Origin: Clostridia bacterium
Lineage (GTDB): Bacteria > Bacillota > Clostridia > Christensenellales > Aristaeellaceae
NCBI GenBank assembly: GCA_017552615.1
Contig: JAFZPI010000043.1
Span: 124,001 to 188,000, forward strand
DNA length: 64,000 nucleotides
Reading direction: 5' to 3'
Part shown: positions 32,446 to 40,820 of the stretch, one piece after another
Layout: every line of letters begins with the position of its first letter
Position numbering within the stretch: the stretch's first letter is position 1
The notes under the pieces: model-generated
Database searches by the model: none
Told to the model about the DNA's origin: nothing
The model's input: only the letters and a program-made list of their open reading frames with translations
Program-made: the position numbers and the translations under genes

Positions 32446-33429
32446 ATGAGCAACGTCCGTCCCGAATCCATGGAGCGCATCACCACCCAGGCCCTCGCTG
32501 AGGCCTTTATCGCCGAACAGATCGATGCCATCCGCGCCCAGGTGGGTGACGGAAAGGTGCTTCTGGCCCTCTCCGGCGGCGTTGACTCCTCCGTCTGCGC
32601 AGCCCTGCTGATCCGCGCCATCGGCCAGAACCTGGTCTGCGTGCACGTCAACCACGGCCTCCTGCGCAAGGGCGAACCCGAGCAGGTCATCAAAGTCTTC
32701 CGCGATGAGCTCGGCGCGAACCTCGTCTATGTCGACGCGGTTGATCGCTTCCTGGACAAGCTCGCGGGCGTCAGCGACCCCGAACAGAAACGCAAGATCA
32801 TCGGCGCGGAATTCATCCGCGTGTTCGAAGAAGAAGCCCGCAAGCTCGAAGGCATCAGCTTCCTCGGTCAGGGCACGATCTACCCAGACATCACCGAGAG
32901 CGTCGGCGTCAAGGCCCACCACAACGTCGGCGGCCTGCCCGATGACCTGAAGTTCGAACTGGTCGAACCCGTCAAGCTCCTCTACAAGGATGAAGTCCGC
33001 GTCGTCGGCAAGGCGCTCGGCCTGCCCGATAGCATGGTCTACCGCCAGCCCTTCCCCGGTCCGGGCCTGGGTGTCCGCTGCGTCGGCGCCATCACCCGCG
33101 ACCGTCTCGAAGCCCTCCGCGAAGCCGACGCCATCGTCCGTGAGGAGATCGGCGCTCTCCCCGAAGTCCCGTGGCAATACTTCTGCGCCATCCCGGACTT
33201 CCAGTCCACCGGCATCCAGTATGTGGACGGCAAGGGCCAGCGCCACATGGGCTGGGCTGTGGTCGTCCGCGCCGTCAACACCGTTGACGCCGTCACCGCC
33301 ACCGTCCCTGAAATTCCCTTCTCCGTCCTCTGCCGCATCCGTGACCGGATCATCAAGACGGTGGCGGGCGTGAACCGCGTGCTGTGGGATATCTCGGAAA
33401 AACCTGTTGCGACAATCGAATTCGAGTGA
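32446..33429 (+). CDS. guaA: GMP synthase ATP-pyrophosphatase subunit without glutaminase domain
   Basis: 327 residues, against about 510 for normal bacterial GuaA. It contains the N-type ATP pyrophosphatase domain (P-loop LALSGGVDSSVCAAL at about 43-57) and the C-terminal dimerisation domain (QPFPGPGLGVRCVG, ...RVLWDISEKPVATIEFE). The N-terminal class I glutaminase domain is absent. The ATG at 32446 follows AAAGGAG and its own promoter, so this is not a truncated fragment of a longer frame. It should adenylate XMP and aminate it with ammonia, from a separate glutaminase subunit (as in Archaea) or from free ammonia. No partner gene is in the window. Confidence 0.93.
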   Translation: MSNVRPESMERITTQALAEAFIAEQIDAIRAQVGDGKVLLALSGGVDSSVCAALLIRAIGQNLVCVHVNHGLLRKGEPEQVIKVFRDELGANLVYVDAVDRFLDKLAGVSDPEQKRKIIGAEFIRVFEEEARKLEGISFLGQGTIYPDITESVGVKAHHNVGGLPDDLKFELVEPVKLLYKDEVRVVGKALGLPDSMVYRQPFPGPGLGVRCVGAITRDRLEALREADAIVREEIGALPEVPWQYFCAIPDFQSTGIQYVDGKGQRHMGWAVVVRAVNTVDAVTATVPEIPFSVLCRIRDRIIKTVAGVNRVLWDISEKPVATIEFE

Positions 33430-33438
33430 AGATCCATA

Positions 33439-33480
33439 GACCCGAAGTCCAGACTGCTCAACGGACTCCGGGTCTTCTTG
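33439..33480 (+). terminator. Terminator after guaA
   Basis: GACCCGAAGTCC (from 33439) pairs with GGACTCCGGGTC (to 33474, one mismatch), followed by TTCTTG. Confidence 0.75.
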
Positions 33481-33520
33481 ATTCTCAAATTATCATTTCT
33501 GCCCGAATAGAGGGAACGCC

Positions 33521-34411
33521 ATGAGAACCGAACAAGAAATCCTGGCCAGTATCCTATCAGTTGCTACAAATGATGAGAATATCCGGGCGGTCGTACGGAC
33601 AGACTTGCTGCCTGTGCGTGAATACTTATACACATACAATTTCTGTTTTGTCGTCAATAACGTTGAGAAATATGACGATAACCGTGTCTTTGCATCCTGT
33701 TTCAGCGAAAGGATTTTGCTGTACAGGGCGGATCAGAACTATCCGGAAATGTTCCCGAATGCAAAAGCCCATCTGATGGTCTTCCGTGACGGAATCACGA
33801 TCGTGATCCACGCAATGGACAAAGCCGCATTTCTTGACAGGTATAACGGAAATCAAGAGCATGAAAACGTCTGGTTCAGCGATACATACCAAAAAATCCT
33901 GGATAAAGACAATCTGCTGCCTGACGTTGAACGTCTGGAGGAAAGCCAAACCCTGTTTGCGCAAGTTCCATCCGAAACCGAATTCAACCATACAACAGAT
34001 GAATTCTGGTGGGTGCTAAAAACATTTGTTGAGTATTTGCTGCGCGAAGAGCTTCCGTCTACCATGTTTTATCTGAATGTCGCCGTCCGGGACCTGCTGA
34101 ACCGGATGCTGCGCTGGTATATCTTCCTGCAGTCCGGCTGCCCTGTGGATATGGGAATTCTCGACAGTCATCTGGGCAACCTTCTGGAAAAGGATCTGTA
34201 TCTTCTGTACCGAAAAACATATCCCGATGCAGATATAACACACATCTGGGACGCCTGTGACGCTATCGTTAGGCTTTGGCGTCAAACCGGACAACGGGTG
34301 GCGGAGCAGTGCGGGTTCCTGTATCCCCATGAAACCGAAACCAACATGCTTGCATTCATCCAGAATCTGAAGGCCAGGAAGCAAAAGGATCAAGAAAGCT
34401 TAAACGACTAA
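33521..34411 (+). CDS. ANT(6)-like aminoglycoside adenylyltransferase homologue lacking catalytic residues
   Basis: 296 residues, close in length and layout to streptomycin 6-adenylyltransferases (ANT(6), AadK). It begins MRTEQEILASIL and has the later family hallmarks EFNHTTDEFWWVLKTFVEYL and LLNRMLRWYIFLQ. In active members the nucleotidyltransferase core has a GSR motif followed by DYD, then an Asp in a RIDLT strand. Here the matching places read RTDLLPV, YTYNFCF and ITIVIHAMD, so the GSR motif and the metal-binding Asp residues are all gone. Resistance activity is therefore unlikely. It may keep a binding or regulatory role, or be decaying with the frame still intact. Base composition is AT-richer than its neighbours, suggesting transfer. 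Confidence 0.85.
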   Translation: MRTEQEILASILSVATNDENIRAVVRTDLLPVREYLYTYNFCFVVNNVEKYDDNRVFASCFSERILLYRADQNYPEMFPNAKAHLMVFRDGITIVIHAMDKAAFLDRYNGNQEHENVWFSDTYQKILDKDNLLPDVERLEESQTLFAQVPSETEFNHTTDEFWWVLKTFVEYLLREELPSTMFYLNVAVRDLLNRMLRWYIFLQSGCPVDMGILDSHLGNLLEKDLYLLYRKTYPDADITHIWDACDAIVRLWRQTGQRVAEQCGFLYPHETETNMLAFIQNLKARKQKDQESLND

Positions 34412-34548
34412 ACCAAACGAATTTCTGCCTTGAATATACCCCTGATTCTCAGGGCTCCTCTCAGATTTCAAAACCGTTCATCCAAAGTTCATCTCGTGTT
34501 CACTCCGGGCCATTAGTATTATTCCTGAAAAAGAAGGAGGGATCGTGT

Positions 34549-35310
34549 ATGTATTGCAAGAATTGCGGAGCCGTCGTGACCGGCGGAAATTTCTGTCAGT
34601 ATTGCGGCGAACCGCTTACGGACACAACCGCGTCCATTTCCCTGATGAACAAAGCGGTTTCGACTGCAAACCTTGACGACCAATACAACCTGGTCCTTGT
34701 CTCCTGCGGTACATGCAACAAAGTCATGACAGGGGATTTGCTGGAGGATGTCTTCGGATACACGGACGCGGAATCCACGAGCCTTGTAAACATGGCACCG
34801 GTGGTTGTCGGGGAACGGCTGAACGCCAACGAAGCGGCCACCGTGGCGCAACTGTTCACGGAATACGGCGTGCAGGTGTCAATCACGAACCAGCGCGATC
34901 AATACGTGGATCTGACATCCAAGGCGACGACCTCTGTCTTTGACAGTTCCGGGAATCTTCTGACCCGCGTTGCGGCCGTGATCGGGGCCCTGACCGTTGC
35001 CAACCGGATCCGGTCCTATCGCCGGTACAAGAAGCCGTCGCTGCTCGAGAGGCTGTTCCATGTCAACTACCAGTCCAAGCCTCCGGTCTATCAGCGCAAT
35101 TTCCGTCCGCGGCTGGTCACGACTCCCGTTGAACCCAGGCACACCATCCGGAAGTCTCCGCTTGTACAGCCTGCCAGCCGCAGGCCTGCAAGTCCGCATC
35201 CCGTCCGCGGAACGCAGTCCCCAGCCCGCAGGCCGTCCGCACCGCAAGGCGCTTCGCACAGCGGACCTGCGCAAAGGCCTTCCGGCGGGCCGTCCGGGCA
35301 TAAACGGTAA
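34549..35310 (+). CDS. Zinc-ribbon protein with an L7/L12-like domain
   Basis: 253 residues. An N-terminal zinc ribbon (CKNCGAVVTGGNFCQYCG, Cys at about 3, 6, 16, 19) is followed by about 80 residues. Their spacing (NLVLVSCGTCNKV, then DVFGYTDAESTSLVNMAP, LNANEAATVAQLFTEYGVQV) resembles the ribosomal L7/L12 C-terminal fold. The last 80 residues are Pro/Arg/Ser-rich and disordered. AGAAGGAGGG precedes the ATG. Role unknown; proteins of this make-up are common but uncharacterised in Clostridia. Confidence 0.75.
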   Translation: MYCKNCGAVVTGGNFCQYCGEPLTDTTASISLMNKAVSTANLDDQYNLVLVSCGTCNKVMTGDLLEDVFGYTDAESTSLVNMAPVVVGERLNANEAATVAQLFTEYGVQVSITNQRDQYVDLTSKATTSVFDSSGNLLTRVAAVIGALTVANRIRSYRRYKKPSLLERLFHVNYQSKPPVYQRNFRPRLVTTPVEPRHTIRKSPLVQPASRRPASPHPVRGTQSPARRPSAPQGASHSGPAQRPSGGPSGHKR

Positions 35311-35332
35311 TTTCAGAAAATCAATGATAAAG

Positions 35333-35363
35333 TCTCGCTGCAAAAACGGCAGCGAGATTTTTG
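35333..35363 (+). terminator. Terminator after the zinc-ribbon gene
   Basis: TCTCGCTGC (35333-35341) pairs perfectly with GCAGCGAGA (35349-35357), followed by TTTTTGG. Confidence 0.9.
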
Positions 35364-35393
35364 GTTCCTTGATCATCGATAAACGTCTGTTTG

Positions 35394-35422
35394 TTGCTTT
35401 TTGCTGTGATTTCTGCTATGTT
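35394..35422 (+). promoter_or_regulatory. Promoter of the Suv3-like helicase gene
   Basis: TTGCTT (35394-35399), a 17-base spacer and TATGTT (35417-35422), about 20 bases before the GTG start. Confidence 0.55.
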
Positions 35423-35443
35423 TGACAGGACGGAGGTGAGTGT

Positions 35444-37822
35444 GTGGAGCATCCGGAAGCCCTGGCGGCGTATATCCAGCAGGTCAGCGCCGAGCGCGAG
35501 AAGTACCTTTTTCAGCGCGCGATGAAACAGCTGGAACCGGAGCTGAAGCGCATGAACCAGGGGGAACGGGAACATTATCTCCAGGGGGATGCTTTCAACC
35601 GCCTGGTTTACCAGCAGAAACGCCGTGACAAGGTATACCAGGCCCTGCAGCGCGGGGAACTGATCCAGGATTTCCACAAATCTGAGTTCGATCAGCTGGA
35701 ACCCCTGATCGAGAGCGAGCTCCGGCACGGTCATCCCGTTGACCTGCCCTTCCTGCGCTCGGTCTCCCGATACCGGCTGTCCCTTGGAAAAGCGTATGCT
35801 GCGGTCCACCGCATCGAACAGCACGCAGCCCATCGTTTTTTCCAGAAACAGCAGCAACTGTTTGTCAATGAAGCCGACCGCCGTGTGGAGCGAAGCCTGA
35901 AGCACGATGATCTCTCGGCTTTGATCCGGCGCAGGGACCCGGGAACCCGGATCACGAAAGCGCTGATGGAAGGACCCTTTCACAGCGGGATTCCGGAAGA
36001 TTTCGTGGAACGGGCTTTCCTCCCCCGCAGCCTGACCGTCGCGCTCCAGGACGCCCTGTTTCAAGCCTTCCCGGAGATTTCCGCCTGCCGGAATATCACG
36101 CTGCACGGCGGTGCGAAACTGTCTACAGTGCTGCAGAAGGACATCCAGCGCGCAAGGTTTTCGGTCTGTTCGGAAATCAAGCGTCGTTTTCCCTCTAAGC
36201 GCATCCGGCGTCTGCTGATCGGCAATCCCTGCATCAGCAAGATGCAGCGCCTGAGCGACGCGGTACAGAGGCAGGAAGAGGAGCTGCAATCCGCCCTCCT
36301 CAACGCGATCCCGAAGCGCTACTGCGATCTGTATCCCCGGGCACGGGCCATGAAGCGGCGTTTTGTGCTGCACCTGGGGCCAACCAATTCCGGCAAGACC
36401 TATGACGGTGTCTGCCGCCTGCACAGCGCGCTCCATGGGATCTATCTGGGTCCCCTGCGGCTTTTGGCAGCTGAGCAGTTCGATACGCTGAACCTTGAAG
36501 GCGTCCCCTGCAGCCTGGTGACCGGCGAAGAACGGATCCTGGTGCCATCCGCCAGGGTGCAGTCCTCGACCGTCGAGATGGCCAATCTGCAGACCCATTA
36601 CGACATCGCGGTCATCGACGAGTGCCAGCTCGTGGCGGACAAGGACCGGGGCGGCGCGTGGACCGACGCCATTCTGGGCTTATGCGCGGATGAGATCCAC
36701 GTCTGCGCCTCCCCGGACGCAGAGGACATCCTGACCCAGATGATTGCCGAATGCGGGGATGAGATGCGGATCGTCCGGCACGAACGGATGACGCCGCTCA
36801 TAATGGAAAAGACCAACTTCGCGTTCCCGGATTCCATTCGGCCCGGGGACGCGCTCATCGTCTTCTCCAAGGCCCGGGTCCACGCGGTGGCCGCCGAGCT
36901 CCGGCAGGTCGGCTTTCACGTATCGCTGATTTACGGGGCGCTTCCGCCGGACGTGCGGCGGGACCAGGCAGAGCGCTTCCGGGTGGGTGACACCGAGGTC
37001 GTGGTCTCCACCGACGCCATCGCCATGGGCATGAACCTGCCGATCAAGCGGGTCGTGTTCCTTGAATCCGAAAAGTTTGACGGGGACATCATGCGTCCGC
37101 TGACCGACGCGGAGTTCAAGCAGATCGCCGGGCGCGCGGGCCGGTACGGCATTTACGACACCGGGTATGTGAATGCCTTCGGCTTCCGCGGGATGGTATC
37201 GCGTGCGCTGAGCAAAGACCTGCCGCCGATCACGGAGGCGGTCATCCGCTTCCCCGGATCCCTGCTCGGCCTTCCGCTGCCGCTGACGGAGACCATCCGC
37301 CAGTGGATCGCCATGCAGGACAAGGGCTTTTTCTCCAAGGCCTCCACCCAGCGGATGATGGCGCTGGCCACGATGCTCGAGACGCCGCACACCAACAAAG
37401 AGCTTCTCTACCGCTTTCTCTGCATCCCGTTCGACGAAACCGAACCCGACCTGCTGGAACGCTGGCGCGAAATGTACAGAGCGGAATCCCATCATGAGCA
37501 CATCCGTGTGCTGGACGCCCTGCCGGAAATCGTCGATCCCGAAACGTGCCGGACCCCCATGCTGGACAGCCTGGAAGCGGATTACCGCCGCTGCGACCTA
37601 TACTATAACTACGCGAGGCTATTCCTTGAGGAACCCGACGCAATCCTCACAGAGATCCAGCAGCGCAAAAACCTGATCTCCCGCGGGATCATCCACATCC
37701 TCTCCACCCAGCGCCTGCAGGAGAAACGCTGCGCCCTCTGCAACCGCCGCCTGTCATGGAACTGGCCGCACCGCCTGTGCGACGACTGCTTTGCGAGGCA
37801 AAACTTCATCCGAAAGCGATGA
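35444..37822 (+). CDS. Suv3-type RNA helicase
   Basis: 792 residues from a GTG at 35444, with CGGAGG seven bases upstream. An N-terminal helical region of about 300 residues is followed by a superfamily 2 core: motif I GPTNSGKTYDGVCRL (about 312-326), YLGPLRLLAAEQF, VPCSLVTGEER, motif II VIDECQLV and motif VI QIAGRAGRYG. These match the mitochondrial degradosome helicase SUV3. The C-terminus has a likely zinc ribbon (CALCNRRLSWNWPHRLCDDC). In mitochondria the protein unwinds RNA for an exonuclease; a role in RNA turnover here is inferred. It stands alone with its own promoter. Confidence 0.88.
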   Translation: MEHPEALAAYIQQVSAEREKYLFQRAMKQLEPELKRMNQGEREHYLQGDAFNRLVYQQKRRDKVYQALQRGELIQDFHKSEFDQLEPLIESELRHGHPVDLPFLRSVSRYRLSLGKAYAAVHRIEQHAAHRFFQKQQQLFVNEADRRVERSLKHDDLSALIRRRDPGTRITKALMEGPFHSGIPEDFVERAFLPRSLTVALQDALFQAFPEISACRNITLHGGAKLSTVLQKDIQRARFSVCSEIKRRFPSKRIRRLLIGNPCISKMQRLSDAVQRQEEELQSALLNAIPKRYCDLYPRARAMKRRFVLHLGPTNSGKTYDGVCRLHSALHGIYLGPLRLLAAEQFDTLNLEGVPCSLVTGEERILVPSARVQSSTVEMANLQTHYDIAVIDECQLVADKDRGGAWTDAILGLCADEIHVCASPDAEDILTQMIAECGDEMRIVRHERMTPLIMEKTNFAFPDSIRPGDALIVFSKARVHAVAAELRQVGFHVSLIYGALPPDVRRDQAERFRVGDTEVVVSTDAIAMGMNLPIKRVVFLESEKFDGDIMRPLTDAEFKQIAGRAGRYGIYDTGYVNAFGFRGMVSRALSKDLPPITEAVIRFPGSLLGLPLPLTETIRQWIAMQDKGFFSKASTQRMMALATMLETPHTNKELLYRFLCIPFDETEPDLLERWREMYRAESHHEHIRVLDALPEIVDPETCRTPMLDSLEADYRRCDLYYNYARLFLEEPDAILTEIQQRKNLISRGIIHILSTQRLQEKRCALCNRRLSWNWPHRLCDDCFARQNFIRKR

Positions 37823-37852
37823 ATTCATAAGACAGAATCAAAAGATGGCCCG

Positions 37853-38152
37853 TCAACCGGCGGACCATTTCTCTCCGTTTACCAGAACCACGTTCATAGG
37901 CTCGACCTTTACGTCCATCCAGACATTTTCGGTGATGTAGGGTTCTGACGCGAGGTAAAGATCCAGGTCTTCCCGGCTCTGGAAATCAAAGATGATCACG
38001 GAACCCTTCATTTTCCCCGCTTCATCCAGAAGCCCTCCGGCGCAGATCACGGTTCCGTTCACTCTCGCCAGATTTTCCAGGTGCCTTGGGCGGACCTGCA
38101 TCCGTCTCTCAAGCATGTCTTTTCCGTCATAAGCCGTAATGACAAACTGCAT
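37853..38152 (-). CDS. YciI-family protein
   Basis: 99 residues from the ATG at 38152; GGAGG lies six bases upstream, while an ATG two codons earlier abuts it. The sequence (QFVITAYDGKDMLERRMQVRPRHL, ICAGGLLDEAGKMKGSVII, EPYITENVW) is the ferredoxin-like YciI fold with the usual His and Asp positions. The enzymatic role of the family is unclear. Last gene of the amidohydrolase-HD-KtrB-KtrA run. Confidence 0.85.
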   Translation of the reverse strand: MQFVITAYDGKDMLERRMQVRPRHLENLARVNGTVICAGGLLDEAGKMKGSVIIFDFQSREDLDLYLASEPYITENVWMDVKVEPMNVVLVNGEKWSAG

Positions 38153-38200
38153 AACCATCCTCCGTTCTGTATAAATAGCTATGAGGTTCCATAGCGTCAC

Positions 38201-38848
38201 TCAGGTCCTGAAACACTTCTGAACATCCTTCCATTTGCCGAGCACCAGGATCGTCTGTTCCTGGCTGAGCTGGGTCTCACTGGTGACGGCGATCCCGGGT
38301 TTTCCGCTCTCCCGCACAGCCAACAGGTTCAGGTTATACTTTTTGCGGATGTCCAACACGCCAACGGTTTTCCCGTCCCATTCGGACGGCACGGTCAGCT
38401 CATAGATCGCGTATTCATTGTCCAACGGAATATAGTCCAGCACATGGTCCGTCGTGTTCCGGATCGCCGTCCAGGCCGCCAGCTGCTTCTCGGGGTACAC
38501 CACGTCATCCGCCCCGTTGCGGAGCAGGAACTGCCGCTGCACTTCCATCGATGCGCGTGAGATGACCTTCTTCGCGCCGAGTTCCTTCAGGTAGGAGGTC
38601 ACCACGAGCGAACTCTGGAAATCGTCGCCGATCGTGACAAAGCAGACATCGTAATTGTCCACGCCCAGGCTCCGAAGGAAGTCCTTGTTGGCCGCATCGC
38701 CGATCTGCGCGTCCGTCACGATGGGAAGCGCTGCGTTGACCCGCTGCTCGTCCTTATCGACCGCCATCACCTGGTGATGGAGTTCATCCAGCTTCTCCGC
38801 AATGTGCCGGCCGAAGCGTCCCAGACCGATCAAGAGTACTGTTTTCAT
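38201..38848 (-). CDS. ktrA: Potassium uptake regulatory protein (KtrA/TrkA, RCK domains)
   Basis: 215 residues from the ATG at 38848 (AGGAGG six bases upstream). The Rossmann N-terminus MKTVLLIGLGRFGRHIAEKL binds nucleotide, followed by DKDEQRVNAALPIVTDAQIGDAANK and an RCK_C domain (about 135-215). It gates the membrane subunit encoded 11 bases upstream in response to ATP/ADP or cyclic di-AMP in characterised relatives. Confidence 0.93.
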   Translation of the reverse strand: MKTVLLIGLGRFGRHIAEKLDELHHQVMAVDKDEQRVNAALPIVTDAQIGDAANKDFLRSLGVDNYDVCFVTIGDDFQSSLVVTSYLKELGAKKVISRASMEVQRQFLLRNGADDVVYPEKQLAAWTAIRNTTDHVLDYIPLDNEYAIYELTVPSEWDGKTVGVLDIRKKYNLNLLAVRESGKPGIAVTSETQLSQEQTILVLGKWKDVQKCFRT

Positions 38849-38859
38849 GTTCATCCTCC

Positions 38860-40182
38860 TTATCCGACGGTGATCTTTTCAAGGGGAAGGGTACTGTTCT
38901 GCGCTCTCCGGACGGATTGCGCGGCATAGATCAGGGTCAGGCCGCCTACACGGCCCAGGAACATCAGCGCGATCAGGATCAGCCGGGAAGCCAGTGATAG
39001 CTCGGGTGTGATCCCCTGCGTCAGGCCGACCGTGCCCACCGCGGAAGCCGTTTCAAACAGGCAGGCCGGCAGCGGCAAACCTTCGATCCGGCTGATCGCG
39101 ACCCCGCTGAAAAAGAAGAGCAGTCCGTACATCGCCAGGATCGCCACGGCGCTGCGCACCGCGTCATCGCCGATCCGACGGCCCAGCAGGCTCACATTGT
39201 CCCTCCTGCGGAACACGTTCCAGGCCGTCACCAGCAGCACTGCAAGGGTCGTGGTTTTCATACCGCCCGCCGTGGATCCCGGAGATCCGCCCACCAGCAT
39301 CATCGCGATCATCAGCACCTGCCCCGACCCGCTGATCCTGGTCAGATCGACCGTGTTGAACCCGGCTGTTCTCAGCGTGACCGACTGGAACAGCGACGGC
39401 AGGATGCGCTCCCCCGGGGAAAGATCCCGCATCTCGAAAGCAAAGAACCAGATGGCCGGAACAATGACCAGAATCGCTGATGTCAGCAGGACGACTTTGC
39501 TCTGCAGCCTGAACTGCTTCCAACGGAACCTGTGTTCTTTCAGGTCGTCCCACACAAGGAACCCGATCCCGCCCACCGTGATCAGCAGCATCAGTACAAT
39601 GTTCACGGGGACATGTCCGGTAAACTCGGTCAAAGAAGAGAAGGCTTCCCGTTCGCCCATCAGGTCAAAGCCGGCGTTGCAGAACGCCGAAACCGAATGG
39701 AAAACCGCGTACCAGACGCCTTTCCCCCAGCCGAAGTTTTCGGCCATGAACGGCAGCAGCAATAGGGCTCCGGTCATTTCAATACACAGGGTGACAAGGA
39801 CGATGAACCGGGTCAGCCGGACGATGCCGCCCACCTGCGGCGCGGCGATGGATTCCTGCATGACACTCCGCTGCAAGAGGCCGATCCTGCGGCCGGAAAG
39901 AAAGGCAAGCGATACCGCAGCCGTGACAACGCCCAATCCGCCGATCTGAATCATCAACAGGATGACCGCCTGCCCGAAAGGCGACCAGCAGGTCGCGGTA
40001 TCCCGAACCGCCAGCCCAGTCACGCACACAGCCGAGGTCGCGGTGAACAGGCAATCTGAAAACGCAACGCTCCCCTGTTCCCGGCTGGAAACCGGCAGCA
40101 TCAGCAGCAGGGTCCCGAGCAGGATCATCGCGGTAAATCCGGCCGCGATGATCTGAAATGTCGTAATCCGGTGTTTCCTCAT
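38860..40182 (-). CDS. ktrB: Potassium transporter membrane subunit (KtrB/TrkH)
   Basis: 440 residues from the ATG at 40182 (AAGGAG upstream). Four M-P-M units are visible through their filter loops: SAVCVTGLAV, SAFCNAGFD, TLRTAGFNT and SAVGTVGLT. GSPGSTAGGMKTTT, a conserved inner segment, is present. Size fits KtrB rather than the longer TrkH. It forms a K+ uptake channel with KtrA, encoded directly downstream. Confidence 0.93.
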   Translation of the reverse strand: MRKHRITTFQIIAAGFTAMILLGTLLLMLPVSSREQGSVAFSDCLFTATSAVCVTGLAVRDTATCWSPFGQAVILLMIQIGGLGVVTAAVSLAFLSGRRIGLLQRSVMQESIAAPQVGGIVRLTRFIVLVTLCIEMTGALLLLPFMAENFGWGKGVWYAVFHSVSAFCNAGFDLMGEREAFSSLTEFTGHVPVNIVLMLLITVGGIGFLVWDDLKEHRFRWKQFRLQSKVVLLTSAILVIVPAIWFFAFEMRDLSPGERILPSLFQSVTLRTAGFNTVDLTRISGSGQVLMIAMMLVGGSPGSTAGGMKTTTLAVLLVTAWNVFRRRDNVSLLGRRIGDDAVRSAVAILAMYGLLFFFSGVAISRIEGLPLPACLFETASAVGTVGLTQGITPELSLASRLILIALMFLGRVGGLTLIYAAQSVRRAQNSTLPLEKITVG

Positions 40183-40212
40183 GATGCGAAAACTCCTTCC
40201 CTCTCGGACCAA

Positions 40213-40788
40213 TCAGGAACCTTGCTCCGCATCTCCCATCAACTGGAGTTCTTCCGCGTGCTCCTTCATGCCTTCGATGCAGATCTCCGCTACGTCCCGG
40301 AGTTCCATTTCGAGCATTTCGCAGCCCTTGAGGATCAGATCCCGGTCGCATTTCGCGGCAAAGCGTTTGTCCTTGAACTTCTTCATGAAGCTCTTGACTT
40401 CCAGGTCCTGAATCCCATTGGGCCGCATCCGCGCACAGGCCTGGATGATGCCGGTCAGTTCATCCACGGTGAAAAGGCTCTTCTCCATATTGCTGACCGG
40501 CTTCACATCCGAACAGATCCCGTAGCCATGGCTCATGATCGCACGGATGTCTTCCTCTTCCACGCCGGCTTCACGCAGAGGTTCGGCGGTGTGTTGAAGG
40601 TGCTCCTCCGGGTACTTCTCATAATCATAGTCATGCAGCAAACCGATAGCCTGCCAGTGCTCCTCATCCTCGCCGAAATGCTGGGCCATGGCCCCCATGG
40701 CATAGCAGACATTCAGCACATGCAGGAGAAGATGATCTTCCGTCATCATGGTGGCGTTCAGTTCCCTTGCTCTCTCCAGTGTTAACAT
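40213..40788 (-). CDS. HD-domain hydrolase
   Basis: 191 residues with the HD pattern: His in TEDHLLLHVLNVCYAM, LLHDYDYEKYPEEH (the HD pair) and later Asp in MSHGYGICSDVKP. It is a metal-dependent phosphohydrolase of unknown substrate, of the small group annotated as HDIG or TIGR00277-like. It lies 30 bases upstream of ktrB in the same run, so a nucleotide-type substrate relevant to K+ control is possible but unproven. Confidence 0.85.
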   Translation of the reverse strand: MLTLERARELNATMMTEDHLLLHVLNVCYAMGAMAQHFGEDEEHWQAIGLLHDYDYEKYPEEHLQHTAEPLREAGVEEEDIRAIMSHGYGICSDVKPVSNMEKSLFTVDELTGIIQACARMRPNGIQDLEVKSFMKKFKDKRFAAKCDRDLILKGCEMLEMELRDVAEICIEGMKEHAEELQLMGDAEQGS

Positions 40789-40820
40789 GTTGTTCCCTCC
40801 GTATTCCTACGCTTGTTTCT

